A stretch of DNA of 64,000 nt from Gemmatimonadota bacterium (lineage in GTDB: Bacteria > Gemmatimonadota > Gemmatimonadetes > Longimicrobiales > Gaopeijiaceae): positions 53,894-117,893 of the forward strand of contig JAJDYN010000032.1 in NCBI GenBank assembly GCA_022825135.1, given 5' to 3'. The notes beneath the pieces were generated by a model. That model was not told the DNA's origin. It searched no databases and was given only the letters and a program-made list of their open reading frames with translations. Positions 26,649 to 35,034 of this stretch are shown here, piece by piece (the stretch's first letter is position 1; each line of letters opens with the position of its first letter). Made by a program: the position numbers and the translations under genes.

Positions 26649-27044
26649 ATGGCGGCCGTCAAGCTGGTCGAACTGGCGCATGCGCGCTCGGGTGACAAAG
26701 GCGATGTAGTCAACATCGGCGTGGTGGCCTACGAGCCGGAGCACTATTCGCTGCTCGCCGAAACGCTGACCGCCGAACGGGTACAGGAGCACTTCGGCAG
26801 CATGGTCAAGGGGAAGGTGGTCCGTTACGAGCTTCCCAACCTGCATGCCCTCAACTTCGTGCTGCCCCGGGCGCTCGGAGGGGGGGGGACCGTTTCGCTG
26901 ATGATGGACGCCCAGGGCAAGGTGTTTTCGACTGCGCTTCTGCGCATGGAGGTGGAGGTGCCGGACGAAACGGCGCAACGGACGCGGGGACGCGGCAGGC
27001 TCCCGGAGTCCCTGTACCTGCACGGGGAGGAAACGCACGGATGA
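26649..27044 (+). CDS. Small AtuA-like C-terminal domain protein
   Basis: The product has 131 residues from the ATG at 26649, with GGAGG 7 bases upstream. The signatures LAHARSGDKGDVVNIGVVAYEP and NLHALNFVLPRALGGGG match the short C-terminal domain found fused to, or next to, DUF1446/AtuA. It has no signal peptide and no recognised catalytic motif. It is likely a subunit of the AtuA complex. A 169-base gap separates it from atuA, while its stop overlaps the hydratase start (ATGA). Confidence 0.85.
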   Translation: MAAVKLVELAHARSGDKGDVVNIGVVAYEPEHYSLLAETLTAERVQEHFGSMVKGKVVRYELPNLHALNFVLPRALGGGGTVSLMMDAQGKVFSTALLRMEVEVPDETAQRTRGRGRLPESLYLHGEETHG

Positions 27045-27817
27045 GCGCTGAAGAGCGGTTGCTGCACCGGGTCGAGAACCGGGTATTGACGCTGACCCTC
27101 AACCGCCCGCACAAGCGCAACGCGCTCGACTCGCACATGGTGGCGGCGCTGAGGGCCGCGCTCGCTCAGGCGCGCAACGACTCGGCCGTGCGTGTCGTGC
27201 TCCTGCGGGGGGCCGGATCCGACTTCTGCGCCGGCGCGGACCTGGTGGAGATGGACCGCATCACCAGCCTGGGGCCCGAGAAGATCCACGCCGACGCGCT
27301 GCGGATGGGCGATCTCTTCGTCCAGATGCGCGACCTGACCAAGCCGCTGGTCGCGGCGGTTCACGGCCGGGCGCTCGGCGGCGGATGCGGCCTCGCAACC
27401 GCCTGCGATGTCGTCCTGGTAAGCGAGGATGCCGAATTGGGCTACCCGGAAGTGCACCTGGGCTTCGTGCCCGCCCTCGTGATGACCGTGCTCCGGCGCA
27501 AGGTGCCGGAAGGACGGGTGTTCGAGTTGGCGACCCTCGGCGAACGCTTCTCCGCAGCCGACGCCCTGGCATGGGGAATCGCGACCCGGGTGATCTCCGC
27601 GAACGACTTCGAGGGATCGGTCATGGCCTACGCCAGGGACCTGGCCCGGCGGGCTCCCTCCTCCATCGCCCTTTCCAAGACGCTGCTCTACGATCTCGAC
27701 AGTCTCGGCTTCAAGGATGGCATCGCGCGGGCTGCCCAGATCAACGTCGCCGCCCGCCTCACGCACACCTGCCGGGAAGGGGTGCGCAGATTCCTCGAGC
27801 GCAAGAAGCGGGACTGA
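27041..27817 (+). CDS. Enoyl-CoA hydratase, methylglutaconyl-CoA hydratase (LiuC/AtuE) type
   Basis: The 258-residue crotonase-fold protein has the CoA oxyanion loop ADLVEM near residue 68 and GRALGGGCGLATACD. The first of the two usual crotonase glutamates is Gly here, whereas the second is kept in YPEVHLGFVPA. The same exchange occurs in LiuC-type hydratases that act on 3-methylglutaconyl-CoA, which fits the carboxylase/AtuA neighbours. It would add water to the carboxylated branched enoyl-CoA. The start overlaps the AtuA-like small domain gene, and the gene is followed 2 bases later by a small membrane protein. Confidence 0.85.
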   Translation: MSAEERLLHRVENRVLTLTLNRPHKRNALDSHMVAALRAALAQARNDSAVRVVLLRGAGSDFCAGADLVEMDRITSLGPEKIHADALRMGDLFVQMRDLTKPLVAAVHGRALGGGCGLATACDVVLVSEDAELGYPEVHLGFVPALVMTVLRRKVPEGRVFELATLGERFSAADALAWGIATRVISANDFEGSVMAYARDLARRAPSSIALSKTLLYDLDSLGFKDGIARAAQINVAARLTHTCREGVRRFLERKKRD

Positions 27818-27819
27818 CC

Positions 27820-28053
27820 GTGCTGTTCATCTTTGCAAGCCGCTCTCGTCCCCGGGAGGACCGCTATCTGCATGCGCGCGTCGCGCTGATGTGCGTGGGC
27901 GCCGGGCTTGGACTCGCGGGAATGCTGCTCGACATCGGCTGGCTGATCTGGATCGCGCTCGCCGCCCTGCTGGCGGGACTGGCGCTGCGGCACCTGCGCA
28001 CCCGGGACCCGCGCGCGGACGAGGAGGGCGTGGATCAGGCCTCGGCCCCGTAG
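27820..28053 (+). CDS. Small two-helix membrane protein
   Basis: The 77-residue product from GTG 27820 begins 2 bases after the hydratase stop. Two hydrophobic stretches (about residues 24-38 and 40-55) form a probable membrane hairpin; the tail is charged. There is no recognised family. Its last 19 bases overlap the end of the convergent M20 peptidase gene, so it may be a minor or spurious reading frame, but its position and codon pattern resemble a genuine operon tail. Confidence 0.5.
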   Translation: MLFIFASRSRPREDRYLHARVALMCVGAGLGLAGMLLDIGWLIWIALAALLAGLALRHLRTRDPRADEEGVDQASAP

Positions 28054-29228
28054 GGCAGCATCGAAGGCGCAGCAAGAAGCAGGGCGACCAGTGCGGCCCG
28101 CTCCGGCATGCGCTCCACCACCACGTGCTCGTGGCTGGCGTGCGCCCCCGCCCCGACCGCGCCCAGACCATCGAGGGTGGGCGTGTACAGGCTCGTGGTG
28201 TTGCCGTCCGATCCCCCGCCGGAAGACGACTCCTCCATCTCCAGCCCCAGCTGCGCACCGGCCTCCCGCGCCAGCTCCCAGAGCCGGCGGTTGCCCGGGG
28301 TCTGCTCCATGGGAGGACGGTCCATCTCGCCCCGGATCTCGACCGAAGCCCCGGACGCCGTGGCATCGATGGCGCGGATGGCCCGTTCGACCCTGCGCGC
28401 GTCGGCGAGGGTGGGTACGCGCACGTCCACCTCGGCGCTCGCCTCCGGCGCAATCACATTGGGGCGAATCCCGCCCTCGACGGTCCCGACGTTGACGTTC
28501 ACACCCCGGACCGGGTCGTTGAGGGCGTGCAGCTTCCGGATCACGCGCGCGAGTTCCAGGATCGCGCTCACCCCCTTCTCCGGTTCAAGCCCCGCGTGCG
28601 CCGCCACGCCGGTGACGTGAACGGTAAAGTCCCCGCCCCCCTTGCGGGTCGTCTTGAGCCTGCCGTTCTCGCCCAGGGACGGTTCCAGCACCAGCGCCCG
28701 GTCCGCGCGCATCGCCAGCCGCACGATATGCTCCCTGGAATCCGGGCTGCCGATCTCCTCGTCGGAGTTGTAGACGAACACCGGGGTGACCTCGGGTTCC
28801 CCGATGCAGTGCCTGAGGGCCTCCACGGCGAAGACGCCCTGCACCAGGCCCGCCTTCATGTCGAAGGTGCCGGGTCCGTAAAGGCGCCCCCGGTCCATCC
28901 GCATGGGCATCTCGTCGAGGGTCCCCACCGGCCAGATGGTGTCCGTGTGTCCGAGGACGAGCTGATAGGGGGCAGGATGGCGGCGCTCTCGGGGAGAGGC
29001 ATGGAGCGTTCCCCCCGTCGTCCGGCCCGCGAGGACCCGGGAGCGGTATCCGATGCCGGCCAGCGCCTCGCGCAGGCGGGCCTGCACGGGACGTTGCGAG
29101 GCGGCCACCATGGAGGGCGACTCCAGTTCGACCAGCCGCTCCAGCAGGTCGCGCATCCGGTCCCGGGCGGCGTGCAGGTAGTCGAGGACGCGGGCGCCCG
29201 TGTTCTTTTCCCAGGGTGATTCGGTCAT
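28035..29228 (-). CDS. M20 family metallopeptidase, carboxypeptidase G2-like
   Basis: The product has 397 residues from the ATG at 29228; an ATG at 29246 is an alternative, and the longer open frame upstream has no recognisable content. Zinc-site motifs are clear: LVLGHTDTIWPVGTL, the bridging Asp in YGPGTFDMKAG, SDEEIGS and the late glutamate (LVLEPSLGENG) and histidine (AHASHEHV). The central lid has HVTGVAAHAG. CPG2-like enzymes remove C-terminal glutamate or hydrolyse acylated amino acids. There is no signal peptide, so it should be cytoplasmic. It is divergent from the D-aminoacylase gene across about 200 bases. Confidence 0.9.
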   Translation of the reverse strand: MTESPWEKNTGARVLDYLHAARDRMRDLLERLVELESPSMVAASQRPVQARLREALAGIGYRSRVLAGRTTGGTLHASPRERRHPAPYQLVLGHTDTIWPVGTLDEMPMRMDRGRLYGPGTFDMKAGLVQGVFAVEALRHCIGEPEVTPVFVYNSDEEIGSPDSREHIVRLAMRADRALVLEPSLGENGRLKTTRKGGGDFTVHVTGVAAHAGLEPEKGVSAILELARVIRKLHALNDPVRGVNVNVGTVEGGIRPNVIAPEASAEVDVRVPTLADARRVERAIRAIDATASGASVEIRGEMDRPPMEQTPGNRRLWELAREAGAQLGLEMEESSSGGGSDGNTTSLYTPTLDGLGAVGAGAHASHEHVVVERMPERAALVALLLAAPSMLPYGAEA

Positions 29229-29431
29229 CTCTCGGCCATTCCGCATCGCTCCGCTTCCGTGCTCTCGCCAAACCTCCAATATAACGCCGTCGAAACCGAT
29301 GCCATGCTGGCCCGGGCGAGGTATGTTTGATGCCGTAATCGGGCGATGCCCGGCAGGCGCGCCGGATAGACGGAATACGTGGCCTGACCCGCAGGCAGGG
29401 TACCGGCCCCGGAACAGGAGGAACCCGACAC

Positions 29432-31015
29432 GTGCCCCCGACCCTTGTCCGTCCACGGGCCGCCGGACGCGCGCTGTACGCGCTGGTTCCTCTGCTGGGC
29501 GCCTGTGGCGGCGATGGCGGGACACCGGCTCCCGCCGGCGAGGACGCCTTCGTGATCCAGGGCGCCACCATCGTCGACGGCACCGGCCGCGCCGGATTCA
29601 CCGGATCGGTGCGGGTCGTCGGCGGCACGATCGCGGAGGTGGTCGCCGAGGCGGCGGATGGAGCGGCCATCTCGCCTGTCGATGGCGAACGAGTCCATGA
29701 CGCCTCGGGACTGGTGCTCGCGCCGGGCTTCGTCGACACCCACAGCCACCACGACGGCGGCCTCCTGATCGACTTGACCGCGCTGGCCGCCGTCAGCCAG
29801 GGCATCACGACCATCGTGGTCGGGCAGGACGGAGGATCGCCGTTCCCGGTCGCCGACTTCTTCGCCGCGCTGGAGAGAGCCCCGGCAGCCGTCAACGTGG
29901 CCTCCTACGCCGGGCACGGTACGCTCCGGCGGCAGGTCATGGGCGACGACTTCCGGCGCGAGGCGACCCCCGATGAGGTCGGGGCCATGCAGGCGCTGCT
30001 CGAAGCGGAACTCGCGAGCGGCGTGCTGGGGCTCTCGACCGGACTCGAGTACGACCCCGGGATCTACTCGACCACGGACGAGGTGGTCGCGCTCGCCGAG
30101 ACCGCGGCGGCCCGCGGCGGCCGCTACATCTCGCACATGCGCAGCGAGGACCGAGGCCTGCGCGAAGCCATCGAGGAGACCATCGAGATCGCGGAGCGCG
30201 CCCGCATTCCCGCGCAGATCTCGCATTTCAAGCTCGCCGCCCGGAGCCTCTGGGGGCAGGCGGCGCAGATCCTCGCGCGGCTCGACGCGGCGCGCGCCGA
30301 GGGTCTCGACATCACGGCGGACGTCTACCCCTACGAGTACTGGCAGTCCACGATGACCGTCCTCTTCCCGGAGCGGGATTTCACGGACCGCGAAGCGGCG
30401 CGTTTTGCGCTGGAGGAGCTGGTCGCTCCCGAAGGGATGCTGATCGGGCGTTTCGAGCCCGACCCCGCCCTCGAAGGCAAGACCCTGGCCGATATCGCAC
30501 AGGAGCGGGGCACCGATCCCGTCACCACCTACCTCGACCTGATTGCCGAGTCGCAGGCTGCGCGCGCGGAGGGCAGAGACGGGGGCGAGAGCATCGTCGC
30601 GACCAGCATGACCGTCGACGACATCGCCGCGCTGATGGCCTGGCCCCACGCCAACGTCGCGTCCGACGGCGGGTTGCGCGGCGCCCATCCGCGCGGGTTC
30701 GGCACCTACCCGAGGGTGCTCGGGCAATACGTGCGTGAACAGGGACGCCTCACCCTGGAGGAGGCCGTCCACAAGATGACCGGGCTGGCGGCGGCGCACA
30801 TGGGGTTCGCCGGCCGGGGCACGCTGGAGGTGGGCTCTGCCGCCGACCTGGTCCTGTTGGACCCCGCGACCGTCATCGACCGGGCGACGACCGCGCAGCC
30901 CCACCTCACGGCGGTCGGGATCGAGCGCGTGTGGGTCGGGGGAACGGTCATCTACGAAGACGGCGCGGTGACGGGCGCGCGGCCGGGCGTGGTGCTGCGC
31001 CGCGGGGGGCGCTGA
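29432..31015 (+). CDS. N-acyl-D-amino-acid deacylase family lipoprotein
   Basis: The 527-residue product starts at GTG 29432 with an AGGAGG ribosome site about 7-10 bases upstream. A lipobox, LLGAC, follows the signal peptide. The amidohydrolase barrel has APGFVDTHSHHDGG (metal histidines), AAVSQGITTIVVGQDGGS, GLSTGLEYDPGIYST and SHMRSEDRG, ISHFK, then NVASDGG late. This is the D-aminoacylase/dihydroorotase-like class, which releases D-amino acids from N-acyl forms. An exported location suggests a scavenging role together with the DadA-like oxidase at 9677. Confidence 0.9.
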   Translation: MPPTLVRPRAAGRALYALVPLLGACGGDGGTPAPAGEDAFVIQGATIVDGTGRAGFTGSVRVVGGTIAEVVAEAADGAAISPVDGERVHDASGLVLAPGFVDTHSHHDGGLLIDLTALAAVSQGITTIVVGQDGGSPFPVADFFAALERAPAAVNVASYAGHGTLRRQVMGDDFRREATPDEVGAMQALLEAELASGVLGLSTGLEYDPGIYSTTDEVVALAETAAARGGRYISHMRSEDRGLREAIEETIEIAERARIPAQISHFKLAARSLWGQAAQILARLDAARAEGLDITADVYPYEYWQSTMTVLFPERDFTDREAARFALEELVAPEGMLIGRFEPDPALEGKTLADIAQERGTDPVTTYLDLIAESQAARAEGRDGGESIVATSMTVDDIAALMAWPHANVASDGGLRGAHPRGFGTYPRVLGQYVREQGRLTLEEAVHKMTGLAAAHMGFAGRGTLEVGSAADLVLLDPATVIDRATTAQPHLTAVGIERVWVGGTVIYEDGAVTGARPGVVLRRGGR

Positions 31016-31021
31016 GCCCTT

Positions 31022-32107
31022 CTACCGCCGCACCCGCACCACCTCGCGCATCCGCTGGCGCACCTCGTCGGCGACGCCGGCCTCCTCCAGCCGGCTCCAC
31101 AGCCTGGCGATGGTGTTCCCGTCCACCCAGCCGGGCACGGAGGTCTGCCAGGCCTGAGCCGCGCGGAAGGCGTCCACGGCCTCAACCGTCTCGCGGTCGT
31201 AGAGGAGCGCGTCCGTCGTTTCCATGGAAGGCGGCGGCGACCCCGCCCGGTAGTACCCCAGCGCGTGCAGCATCACCTTCAGCTGCAGCACATCCCGGCC
31301 CGCGAACTGCTGGAGGCTGCGGAAGCCGAGGGTCTCCGAGATGGTGTCGTAGATGCGCCGCACCTCCTTCACCGGTTCGGGGTGCTCGCACACATTGATG
31401 TCCGTGGTCACCCCGTCCTGACGGCGCGACATGCCGGGACGCGGATCCGCGACCAGCACCGCGGCCGACTGGGTGCGGCCGTGGCGGCCGTCCCCGCCCA
31501 GCGCCTGCCCCGCGTAGAGGGCCTCGATCAGCCGGTCGGCGAGATGGCGCCCCGACCCCTCCGTCCTCTCGAACGCGACCGCAACCGAGTCCACCACGGC
31601 GGTGCTCACCAGCGCGTTGCCCTGCGCGGCGTAGTTGAGCCCCGTGCGCTCCCAGACCCAGTCGCCCCTGTCCTCGGCGCCGTACTGGCCGGAGCCGGTC
31701 CACTGGGCCGACCGGCCCTGCATGTCGATCACGCCGACCTGCCGCCGCTCCCGGCCTTCATCCGCCGCCACCACGCGGTCCATCGCCTCCCGGGGCGCCA
31801 CCCCCTGCTCCAGCAGGTCGAGGAGGTCGTGCCCGTACTCGAGCCGGGTGCCGCCCTGGGTGGCCACCGCGCCCACCCCCGGCCGCACCCACGGGACGGC
31901 GTTGCCGACGCACGCCACCCGGGTGGTGACCGCCACGCCGGACTCCCCCGTCTCCGGGTCGATGCCGACGATCGAGAAGGTGTTGAACACCAGGTCCTCC
32001 CCCCAGGCCACCGGCTCCTGGGCGGCCAGCGGCGGAGCGAGGGCGAGCAGCAGGGGGGCGGCGAGCGCGGCGACGGCGCTTCGGGACGACAGGGGCGATC
32101 GGGACAT
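31022..32107 (-). CDS. Secreted DUF1028 protein with PG_binding_2-like C-terminal domain
   Basis: The product has 361 residues from the ATG at 32107, with GGAGG about 6 bases upstream. A signal peptide ends at PLAAQ. Residues 35-250 match DUF1028 (NTFSIVGIDPETGESGVAVTTR, VGAVATQ, GNALVS), a family related to Ntn hydrolases of unknown reaction. The C-terminal 100 residues (LQLKVMLHALGYYRAG, VEAVDAFRAAQ) resemble the putative peptidoglycan-binding domain often fused to DUF1028. Periplasmic location is expected. It is convergent with the deacylase gene, 6 bases away. Confidence 0.85.
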   Translation of the reverse strand: MSRSPLSSRSAVAALAAPLLLALAPPLAAQEPVAWGEDLVFNTFSIVGIDPETGESGVAVTTRVACVGNAVPWVRPGVGAVATQGGTRLEYGHDLLDLLEQGVAPREAMDRVVAADEGRERRQVGVIDMQGRSAQWTGSGQYGAEDRGDWVWERTGLNYAAQGNALVSTAVVDSVAVAFERTEGSGRHLADRLIEALYAGQALGGDGRHGRTQSAAVLVADPRPGMSRRQDGVTTDINVCEHPEPVKEVRRIYDTISETLGFRSLQQFAGRDVLQLKVMLHALGYYRAGSPPPSMETTDALLYDRETVEAVDAFRAAQAWQTSVPGWVDGNTIARLWSRLEEAGVADEVRQRMREVVRVRR

Positions 32108-32390
32108 GGCTACCTCCATGCTGCGCGCCAGGGGCGGCCGCGACCTGCCCGGGCGGGAAAACTGCGCCCGCACGGGCCGCGCGGAGTCGGATACCCGCCA
32201 ACATGGCACGCCATCCCCGGGAGTCGCCACCGTCCCGACATCGCGGCTCCCGGATTCGGCGGGCATGGCCCGCGCCGCCTCCTCTCGCCAGATTCCGCGA
32301 ACGCGTCCGCAGCCGGCGGTCTCCGCGCCGCGAACGCAATCCGCATCTCGACCCGAGAGCCCGATCACTCCCACGCCGGAGCGCCCGCCC

Positions 32391-33518
32391 ATGCGCCGAA
32401 TCGTACTGATCGCCGCGCTGCTTCTCCTGCCCGCCGCGCTGGACGCGCAGGGCCGTCGGCCGAACTTCGCGCAGCCGACCCTCCCGCCGCCGAGCATCAC
32501 CGAATACCAGCCGCGCTCCACCCTGGTCGTCCCCGAGAACCCGGTGCCGCGGGCGAAATACCCGGTGGTGGACCTGCACGGGCATCCCCCCTCGCTCGCC
32601 GACCCGGCCACCATCGAGCGGGTGGTGGCGGCCATGGACGAGTTGAACCTGCAGGTCATCGTCCAGGCGCGGGGCAGCTCCGGCAGCCGCCTCACCCGCC
32701 AGATCGAGGCCGTGCGCGCCGCCGGGCGTGCGGACCGTTTCGTGTTCTTCACCACGCTCGACCTGCGCAACGTGGGTCCCGGGTCGGGCGCCCGCATCGC
32801 GGCCCAGCTCGAAGAGGACGTGCGCGCCGGCGCGGTGGGCATCGGCGAGATCGGCAAGCAGTTCGGGCTCACCACCCGAAAGGCCGACGGCACCCGCCTC
32901 CAGCTCGACGATCCCGAGCTCGACATCGTCTGGGAGACCGCGGCCCGCCTCGGGATCCCGGTCTTCATCCACACCGCCGACCCCGCGGAGTTCTTCCAGC
33001 CCCTCGACTACGAGAACGAGCGCTGGCTCGAATTGGCCATCTTCCCCAACCGCCGCTTCTTCGACAGCGAGCGCTTCCCGTCCTTCGAGGAGCTGATGGC
33101 CGAGCGCGACCGGATGCTGGCGAAGCATCCCAACACGACCTGGGTTCTGGCGCACATGGGATGGCACACGCAGGATCTCGGTCGCCTGGGCGAACTCTTC
33201 GACCGCTTCCCCAACGTCCACGGCGAGGTCGGCGCCGTGCTCTACGACCTGGGACGCCAGCCCCGCTTCGCGCGCGAGTTCTTCGTCCGGTACCAGGACC
33301 GTATCCTCTTCGGCAAGGATTCCTTCCAGCCCGACGAATATCCCTACTACTGGCGCGTCTTCGAGACCGAGGACGAGTACTTCGACTACTACCGGAACTA
33401 CCACGCCTTCTGGAAGCTCTACGGCATGGGGCTGCCGGACGATGTCCTGCGCAAGGTGTACTACGCGAACGCGTTGCGGATCATCCCGAACATGCCCGAG
33501 GAAGGCTTCCCCCGGTAA
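32391..33518 (+). CDS. Secreted metal-dependent amidohydrolase (Amidohydro_2 type)
   Basis: The 375-residue protein has a signal peptide (MRRIVLIAALLLLPAALDAQ). Metal-site motifs of the amidohydrolase-2 barrel are visible: VVDLHGHPPS, then VFIHTADPAEF, WVLAHMGWHTQD and ILFGKDSF near the C-terminus. The family includes decarboxylases and hydrolases; the reaction here is unknown. It is divergent from the DUF1028 gene across 283 bases and convergent with the PQQ dehydrogenase gene 8 bases away. Confidence 0.85.
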   Translation: MRRIVLIAALLLLPAALDAQGRRPNFAQPTLPPPSITEYQPRSTLVVPENPVPRAKYPVVDLHGHPPSLADPATIERVVAAMDELNLQVIVQARGSSGSRLTRQIEAVRAAGRADRFVFFTTLDLRNVGPGSGARIAAQLEEDVRAGAVGIGEIGKQFGLTTRKADGTRLQLDDPELDIVWETAARLGIPVFIHTADPAEFFQPLDYENERWLELAIFPNRRFFDSERFPSFEELMAERDRMLAKHPNTTWVLAHMGWHTQDLGRLGELFDRFPNVHGEVGAVLYDLGRQPRFAREFFVRYQDRILFGKDSFQPDEYPYYWRVFETEDEYFDYYRNYHAFWKLYGMGLPDDVLRKVYYANALRIIPNMPEEGFPR

Positions 33519-33526
33519 CGCGTCAG

Positions 33527-34783
33527 TTACTCCGGAGGCATCACGTCGCTGGCCACGGGCTCCAGGCGCACCACCGCCGTGAGGTCCTCCTGGTGCTCGA
33601 GCGCGAGATAGATGAGCCCGTCGGGACCCTCGCGCACATCCCGGATACGGCCCAGCTCGCCCGGCAGCAGGGTCTCGACCCCGAGCGCATCCGTTCCCTC
33701 GAGCATGACGCGGCCAAGCTGCTCGCCGACCATGCCGCCCACGAAGGCGCTGCCCCTCCACCAGGGGAACGCCTCCCCGCGGTAGATCATCATGCCGGAG
33801 ATGCCGATGGAGGGCGTCCATACGAAGCGGGGGGACTCCATCCCGTCCCCGGATGCGGCGGTCGTGTAGACGGTGCCGTCGTAGTTGATGCCGTGGGAGA
33901 CCACCGGCCAGCCATAGTTGCCCCCGCCCGAAATCAGGTTGAGTTCGTCGCCGCCGCGGGGCCCGTGCTCGTTCGACCAGACGTCCCCGGTGCCCGGATC
34001 CACCGCGAGGCCCTGCAGGTTGCGATGCCCGTAGCTCCAGATCTCGGGTAGCGCGTCGCCGTTTCCCACGAAGGGGTTGTCGCCGGGCACGCGGCCGTCG
34101 TCGTGCAGGCGCACGATGGTGCCCATGTGATTGGTCACGTCCAGCGCCGGGTGGTCGGCCATCATGTCGGGCTCGAACATGCGGTCGCCCACCGTCAGGT
34201 ACAGATACCCGTCCAGGCCGAAGGCCATGCGCCCGGAGAAGTGATTGTTGTTGTCGTGCCAGGCGTTCGACTCGAAGATCTCCTCGACGTCGGTGACTCG
34301 GCCGTCGTCCCAGCGCCCCCTCACCACCGTCGTGGTACCCTCCGACCCGTCCTCGCTGGGCTTGCCGTAGCTGAGGTAGAGCCAGCGGTTCCCGGCGAAG
34401 TCGGGGTGGGGCAGAATGTCCATGAAGCCCCCCTGGCCCTCGTCCCGGTAGACTTCCGGCCAACCCGCCACCGGCTCCGGCTGGAGCACGCCGTCGCGCA
34501 CCAGGCGCAGGCGGCCCGGGCGCTCCACGATCAGCATCTCGCCGCCGGGCAGCCACGCCATGGACCAGGGGTGGTCGAGGCCATCGGCGACGGTGACCAC
34601 ACGGAAGTCGTGGCGGGCGGAGGAATACACGAGTTCGGCTCCATCGCCCGCGTCGGTGCCCTCGAGCCCGCCGCCGTCGTCAAGTGTGCCTTCCCCGGCG
34701 TCCTGCCACCAAGACCGGATCCCGGTCACCAGACCGAACCCTCCCAAGAGGAAGACCAAGGTCATGATGGTTCGATATCGCAT
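33527..34783 (-). CDS. PQQ-dependent sugar dehydrogenase, membrane-anchored
   Basis: The product has 418 residues from the ATG at 34783, preceded by GAGGAG. It belongs to the same soluble-GDH propeller family as the gene at 8340: LDHPWSMAWLPGGEMLIVER, DDGRVPGDNPFVG, YGHRNLQGLAVDPGTGD, NEHGPRGGDELN and GNYGWPVV. Its N-terminus is an uncleaved-looking hydrophobic helix (TIMTLVFLLGGFGLVTGI) rather than a lipobox. It should oxidise a sugar or related polyol in the periplasm using PQQ. The two copies probably differ in location and substrate. Confidence 0.9.
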   Translation of the reverse strand: MRYRTIMTLVFLLGGFGLVTGIRSWWQDAGEGTLDDGGGLEGTDAGDGAELVYSSARHDFRVVTVADGLDHPWSMAWLPGGEMLIVERPGRLRLVRDGVLQPEPVAGWPEVYRDEGQGGFMDILPHPDFAGNRWLYLSYGKPSEDGSEGTTTVVRGRWDDGRVTDVEEIFESNAWHDNNNHFSGRMAFGLDGYLYLTVGDRMFEPDMMADHPALDVTNHMGTIVRLHDDGRVPGDNPFVGNGDALPEIWSYGHRNLQGLAVDPGTGDVWSNEHGPRGGDELNLISGGGNYGWPVVSHGINYDGTVYTTAASGDGMESPRFVWTPSIGISGMMIYRGEAFPWWRGSAFVGGMVGEQLGRVMLEGTDALGVETLLPGELGRIRDVREGPDGLIYLALEHQEDLTAVVRLEPVASDVMPPE

Positions 34784-34860
34784 GGCCGTTCTCCTCGGTC
34801 GATGCCGTGGTCCGCGCCGGCTCGCCTCCGGCGGCGTCAAGGGTTGCAAGCAGCGCATCC

Positions 34861-34866
34861 AGTATA
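34861..34866 (-). promoter_or_regulatory. Possible -10 element for the PQQ dehydrogenase gene
   Basis: TATACT reads on the minus strand 78 bases upstream of the start at 34783. The -35 region 17 bases further up is poor, so this is a weak candidate based on the hexamer alone. Confidence 0.3.
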
Positions 34867-34889
34867 GAGACTGCGCTCGGGACAGGCAC

Positions 34890-34923
34890 CGCTCCCGGAG
34901 CATCGACGCTCCCGGGGCATCGA
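34890..34923. repeat. 17-bp tandem repeat, two copies
   Basis: CGCTCCCGGAGCATCGA (34890-34906) is followed directly by CGCTCCCGGGGCATCGA (34907-34923), one mismatch. It lies in the 251-base gap between the PQQ dehydrogenase and recQ. No function is evident; replication slippage or a paired binding site are both possible. Confidence 0.8.
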
Positions 34924-35034
34924 TGCGGTGCGGTTGCTGTTGCGTCCAGGATCGCCGTTCGTGGCGTGGCAACTTGGCAGATCGTCCTCTCCTGCCATGG
35001 AGGCGCCCCGGCTCCGGCACGAGCTTTCGGGTCC

